NCBI GenBank assembly: GCA_033026295.1
Contig: CM065189.1
Coordinates: 7,767,203-7,831,202 of the forward strand
Direction: 5' to 3'
DNA from: Channa striata
Lineage: Eukaryota; Chordata; Actinopteri; Anabantiformes; Channidae
Length of the DNA stretch: 64,000 bases
Part shown: one piece after another, positions 60,377 through 64,000 of the stretch
How the letters are laid out: every line of letters begins with the position of its first letter
Numbering within the stretch: position 1 is the stretch's first letter
Made by a program: the position numbers and the translations under genes
Notes under the pieces: generated by a model
Told to the model about the DNA's origin: nothing
Seen by the model: only the letters and a program-made list of their open reading frames with translations
Databases searched by the model: none

Positions 60377-61899
60377 GACACAATGATACATGTTCAGGTT
60401 TTTTAATTGTTCTTTGTTTAGAAATGTTTTCAAATACTAATAATTACTATATAAAAACTTTAACCCCTACACTCCGTGTAACTGAAAAAGTCGTAATATT
60501 ACTGTAAAACATTACTAGTAGTAATTTTAATAATGTGGTACACTGAATATTTATCAGGCAAAGCCAGTGTATTTTCTGCTGTGAACAACCATGTTCTTTG
60601 CATTTAGCACGGGACTCTTTGTCAAGAAGCAGAGCGGGTCTAAAATACCAACATGCAAAACTAAAAGCAGAGACTTCACTTCCTCTGGTTCTCAGACGAT
60701 GTGACTGTTACTGCGAGGGGTTAATCGCTGCATTTACTTTATATATTCTGTTTATTTGTGGTGACATTTGATATCCACCACTGTATAAACACAGAGAGGT
60801 GAAAGATAAACATGACTTATGGAGGTTAATGACTCTCACAGACATTTCTAGGTGGTAGCTGGGATGAGCAATGCATAATTAGACAAAGGAGCTTTTTGTG
60901 TTTTGAAACATGGCTCTAAAAATAAGCCGTGGTTGTGTCACCGAGCTTGTATCTGCAGCGTAAAAAGGAGAACAGACATTTCTTTCAAACGCTAAAAGTG
61001 AGGGCTTCAAATAAAGTCTGTAAGTCGTTTGTCTTTATGAGGTGAAACAATATACAAGGGCACCACAAAATAACCGCATGGCTATTAAACATATACGCAT
61101 TTAGGAGAGAATGAACAGCAACTTTTCAGTCGATCATGTGACGCGTTCATAAAGAATCCGTGTAAAGAAGCAGCTGGACATGTTCAGAACCGGATTCACC
61201 GGGTCCAGTGTCTGTGGGAAGTCTGGATAAACTGATTAATTGATTTCATCCCCATTCGTATGTGCAGGCAACAGAGGTGTGACTGAACTCAGATCAACTG
61301 CCTGCAACTTATTCCAACCACGAGAGACACAAATGACTCCTGCACATTCTCCCGCATAGGTTATAATATTTATGAATGCACAGCGGTGATTATTAGCATT
61401 TCAGCCTGAGCTAAAGTCTTTTTTTTATTCCTTGGACTTTACAGGAACACAGACTTCCCAGTATCGTTTTGAGAGAGAGGGATCCCTTGCAATTAGATTA
61501 TTAGTCTAAAAGTTATTGCACCTTTTCCTTCAGCCTGTTTGTTCGTGGTGTCAGTTCCACGTGTGTCTGCACGCGATTTTCGGACACAATCGACTCTGAC
61601 TGAAGAGACATCTGGCTGAAGAACAGTCTCCGTAGTCCCTGTAGCACTGCACAAACAGCCCCGCTGTGCACACTCAGTGGGAAATCCCACTCGAACACAC
61701 AAACACGGCGTCCGCGCTGCAGCCGGTGCAGAATCACATGTGCACTCTCACACAATCGACTGTTTTGTGTAACAACACTGATGTTTTAAGAGCCGCCGTC
61801 CTCTCCTTCCCCAAATCACATTTCTCCTTCCTCTATCCTTCCATCGTTGTTGGTGATGACTCAGAGGGGCAGTGAGTCACCGCATCCTCCAGGTCTGTC

Positions 61900-61900
61900 T

Positions 61901-61928
<28 letters not shown>
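61900..61928. repeat. (CA)n microsatellite
   Basis: Uninterrupted CA run. Confidence 0.95.
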
Positions 61929-61931
<3 letters not shown>

Positions 61932-62207
61932 CCTTCTCTCTTTTTACTGGAAGCAGGTTTCCCCGCCTTTTTAGTCGGAGAAATATTTTTGTTTTCCTTC
62001 GCTGGTTCCCTTTGCTCCCCTCGACTCTCTGGGGTGCAGTGTGTGTTTGTGTGTGTGCACGTTTGCGTGTGTCTGTGTGCAGCTGTGTGTGAGGCCGCAT
62101 GTGGGTTCCTGTGTGTTTGCACTTAATTAAAGTTGGGAGGAGAGAGGGAGCTGCCAAAGGCTGTTGCATAAAGTAAACAGGCAGACGAACAGTCTCTTGC
62201 AGACAAC

Positions 62208-62234
62208 TCACACACACACACACACACACACACA
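62208..62234. repeat. (CA)n microsatellite
   Basis: Uninterrupted CA run. Confidence 0.95.
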
Positions 62235-63338
62235 TTTCTCCATGTTTTACTCACTGTAAGTACAATATCAGTTTATGATTAGTCTCCTCTGGGACAGTTC
62301 ATATCAGCCATAGACTTAGATTAGTGAAATTATTTTGCTTTTATTAAAACTTGGTTGCTCTCTGTCCTGAATGAACACTCTTGTCACTGCTCCAGTATCT
62401 CATTTTTTAAGTATCAGCAGATATAAAAAAAGATAATTTTAAGCCCTTGAAACATTTGATCTCTTCCACAGTCAAGCAGTCGTCCCAGTAAACGCACCCG
62501 AGCAGCAGCTGGTCTGCTGGAAACGTTTCTCTTTCCTGAGATGTGACTTTTCAGCCTTTACCTTTTCCACCGTGGAAACATCATCCTGAAACTAACTGCA
62601 CTGTATCACGCTGCCTGTTTTTATTAAGGCATGAAAAAAAAAAAGAACCGCACTCGGCTGGAAAAACATAAGATATTACTAAAATAACTCGTTTGCCAGA
62701 GTTAAATCACTTCCACCATGAACACTAGACAATCAGCCAACGCTCCCTCGAGACGTGATCGGTTCAACCACAGACCTCAAAAATGTTGGGGGAATCATAA
62801 TGTGTAACCCGTTTTAATCAAATGTACCACACCAAACAGCCATATATCACAGCCACGCTGAAGGTTCGCAGCCTCAAAATAAATGTTACACAAAGCAGTT
62901 ACACGGTGTGATCACACTCAGGGACCAACACACACTCATGCACACAACTTCTAACTGAAAATCTGTCCATTTGCATATTTTACTCGAGGGCTCGCATGTT
63001 CACAAAGTAAACCGAGCTTCATGGTCTTGGCAGAAGCTTCTGCCAGAGTCATGATTCAGCTTTTAGAATCCACGGTTATAAAAGCGAAATTAAATCTGTT
63101 TTTTTTTTCTGAATTCCTGAAAGGATATTGAAGATAGATGGTTCTCATCCTACATCTGAAATTCCCCTTCTCAAGTGTCTCCCCTCTGCTCTCGCTCTCT
63201 TATTTCCATCTCACCCTGCAGGCTTTCAGCCATTTGTTTCAAACTGGTGCTTCATGTACTTGGACTTGCAGGTCTGCTTCGCTTCGAAAGAGTGCAATTA
63301 TGCATTCAGGCTCTGTAAAGACTGGGATACAGTGTGTG

Positions 63339-63342
<4 letters not shown>

Positions 63343-63413
<71 letters not shown>
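63343..63413. repeat. Long (TG)n microsatellite
   Basis: About 70 bases of TG, the longest dinucleotide run in the window. Confidence 0.95.
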
Positions 63414-63415
<2 letters not shown>

Positions 63416-63613
63416 GCAGTGAGCCACTCTGCTTTCAGTGATGGAAAAAAAGAGGAAAGGGAGAGAGAGAAGGGGCTTTAAAATGCAAATCCCTCCTACT
63501 GCTTTATCTGCCTCCTCTCATATCGTCCATAGCAACACGGATACGGGCCGTAATGAGGAGGACACACAGGTTAACAGCATTGAGCTGTCTCAATGAGTGT
63601 AGTTGACACATCC

Positions 63614-63615
<2 letters not shown>

Positions 63616-63644
<29 letters not shown>
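63616..63644. repeat. (CA)n microsatellite
   Basis: Uninterrupted CA run. Confidence 0.95.
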
Positions 63645-63651
<7 letters not shown>

Positions 63652-63776
63652 AACAGCAGCATGTTATCAGAGAGAAATCAAGGAGGTGTATGTGTTCGCT
63701 TAAAGCCATAAACAGACAGCAGCAAGACAGGATCATTCAGCTGATAAGCCTCGTTGGACTGCTGGCAGGGCTTGAG

Positions 63777-63781
<5 letters not shown>

Positions 63782-63809
<28 letters not shown>
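63782..63809. repeat. (CA)n microsatellite
   Basis: Uninterrupted AC run. Confidence 0.95.
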
Positions 63810-63812
<3 letters not shown>

Positions 63813-63963
63813 CCCACACAAACAATCTCTTTTATTTGACACTGCTGGGCTGATTTCGATTTATGAGCGTATTAGCGCCATTACCCAAACACGTGTCAAA
63901 GTGGGGCTTTACTAAGGAGGCGTGAGGTCACGTTCGACTGCACTTACACATGCGCTCTCACCC

Positions 63964-63969
63964 AAACAC

Positions 63970-64000
<31 letters not shown>
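63964..64000. repeat. (CA)n microsatellite, cut by the window edge
   Basis: AC run with one CG interruption that continues beyond the window. Confidence 0.95.

Larger units (their letters stand above)
38601..64000. other. Gene-poor region downstream of the window's coding genes
   Basis: About 25 kb in which no exon with homology I recognise or consistent splice structure could be found on either strand. Open frames here are mostly made by CA/TG repeats or are short. It may be a regulatory landscape of cbx4, or introns or non-coding RNA of a gene beyond the window. The listed repeats and palindromes are the main visible structure. Confidence 0.5.

Noticed and set aside
63128..63481. Open frames with long Val-Cys runs at the right end, and similar ones across 50-63 kb
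   Set aside because: They are translations of TG/CA microsatellites.
1..64000. CRISPR arrays, bacterial operons or phage structure
   Set aside because: The spaced repeats are microsatellites and micro-exons in a vertebrate genome; nothing prokaryotic is present.
38601..64000. Search for exons of a next gene (for example tbc1d16, the neighbour of CBX4 in human)
   Set aside because: No open segment with a recognisable domain and valid splice sites was found on either strand, so no gene is claimed.

Overview
The window looks like nuclear DNA from a ray-finned (teleost) fish. The genes are intron-containing with vertebrate splice sites, the encoded proteins are vertebrate orthologues (DGKE, CBX8, CBX4, a C17orf67-type secreted peptide, a TRIM25-like coiled-coil protein), introns are short, and the DNA carries fish-typical Tc1-like remnants and many CA/TG microsatellites. 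Species cannot be named from the sequence.

Layout. 1-7.2 kb (+): the 3' part of a TRIM-type gene, with coiled-coil exon, proline-rich linker, an array of near-identical 33-36 nt exons produced by tandem duplication, and a lysine-rich terminal exon; no B30.2/SPRY exon is seen. Introns hold Tc1-like and LINE fragments. 10.2-15.3 kb (-): complete 11-exon diacylglycerol kinase epsilon gene, frame-broken twice by what look like single missing Gs in G-runs. 18.1-20.9 kb (+): three-exon gene for a 90-residue secreted peptide precursor (C17orf67 family) with an RSKR/Q processing site. 23.7-26.0 kb (-): cbx8, five exons, 357 aa. 33.2-38.2 kb (-): cbx4, five exons, 560 aa. 38.6-64 kb: about 25 kb with no coding gene I can support, rich in CA/TG repeats, polypurine tracts and a few perfect inverted repeats.

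The order and orientation TRIM25 / DGKE / C17orf67 (convergent, then divergent) match what I recall of human 17q22, while CBX8-CBX4 belong to human 17q25; here the two blocks are adjacent and no cbx2 is present. Functionally the window joins an innate-immunity-type TRIM gene, a lipid-signalling kinase, a possible secreted peptide, and two PRC1 chromodomain subunits. No operon-like logic applies.

Most notable: the micro-exon array (with a decaying copy), the two G-run frameshifts in DGKE including one in its catalytic GGDG motif, the prohormone-like architecture of the C17orf67-type peptide, the apparent swap of the poly-His tract from CBX4 to CBX8, and perfect palindromes including a 20-bp one centred on a kappaB-like core. 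All family assignments are from reading the translated sequence and memory; no database search was run.
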